In this document: positions 59,795 to 60,000 of the stretch, piece after piece | Layout of the letters: each line of letters opens with the position of its first letter | Numbering within the stretch: position 1 is the stretch's first letter | Assembly (NCBI RefSeq): GCF_029227915.1 | Contig: NC_079877.1 | Location: forward strand, 29,539,851 to 29,599,850 | Length of the DNA: 60,000 bases | DNA from: Hydractinia symbiolongicarpus | Lineage: Eukaryota > Cnidaria > Hydrozoa > Anthoathecata > Hydractiniidae | Direction: 5' to 3' | The notes under the pieces: generated by a model | What the model was told of the DNA's origin: nothing | The model's database searches: none | The model's input: only the letters and a program-made list of their open reading frames with translations | Made by a program: the position numbers and the translations under genes

Positions 59795-59990
59795 TGTTAC
59801 CCTACAGGCATGTGCAACACAGTTTACCTTCACTAAGCACTAAACTCAGCCTAGTTTTAACAACGGACTGTTTTCTGTGTTTTTATTTAAACCGACGTTG
59901 CAATGTTGTTTTTTTGGAAAGTGCATTATACCTGTACGGATGTGTGAAACGGTTTACCTGGAGTAACCGCTCAGCCCTCGGAAACATATT
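59795..59990 (+). repeat. Repeat R3, second dimer locus
   Basis: Two units ~128 bp apart (CTACAGGCATGTGCAACACAG near 59802 and CTGTACGGATGTGTGAAACG near 59930), with the same spacer type as at 57440..57630 (CGGACTGTTTTCTG .. GTTGCAAT .. TTTTTTTGGAAAG). It may continue beyond the window end. Confidence 0.65.
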
Positions 59991-60000
59991 CCGCAAAATA

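Overview
The window looks like animal nuclear DNA. It is AT-rich, genes have short introns with GT..AG borders, and there are many unrelated transposon families. An intact single-exon gene for a secreted actinoporin-like protein (49836..50579), together with the transposon mix (Kolobok, DIRS, Harbinger/ISL2EU, CR1/L2-like LINE, Helitron and piggyBac-type MITEs), suggests a cnidarian, most likely a hydrozoan. The species cannot be fixed from the sequence alone. No rRNA gene, CRISPR array or prokaryotic gene organisation was seen.

Layout. 1..24.9 kb is a gene desert: microsatellites, fold-back sequences, a perfect 35-bp-arm palindrome (18245..18316) and several short non-autonomous Helitrons. 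24.9..30.4 kb holds decayed Harbinger-type remnants (two HARBI1-like fragments, a THAP fragment and an ISL2EU transposase), a tRNA-derived SINE and a dispersed repeat.

30.7..35.3 kb is the best-defined unit. It is a 4.6-kb DNA transposon with TTAA on both sides and matching inverted ends. One strand carries a nine-exon THAP + DDE transposase of Kolobok type. The other strand carries a convergent three-exon gene for a cysteine-rich P2X7-C ('ballast')-like domain. Both genes have small lesions. A small membrane-protein ORF (36420..36563) follows.

38.1..45.8 kb is a nested structure. A DIRS-type tyrosine-recombinase retrotransposon on the minus strand, with 94-bp inverted terminal repeats, has its gag split by a 5'-truncated LINE on the plus strand. 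Just outside the DIRS 3' end, an ~80-bp inverted repeat encloses what looks like the last coding exon of a host RGG-box RNA-binding protein.

46..60 kb contains the actinoporin-like gene, three ~0.7-kb piggyBac-type MITEs with G-run/C-run hairpins near their ends, second copies of two dispersed repeats, a tRNA-like promoter segment and a repeat with a ~127-bp dimer structure. Apart from the actinoporin-like gene, the small membrane ORF and the RGG exon, nearly all recognisable coding sequence belongs to mobile elements.
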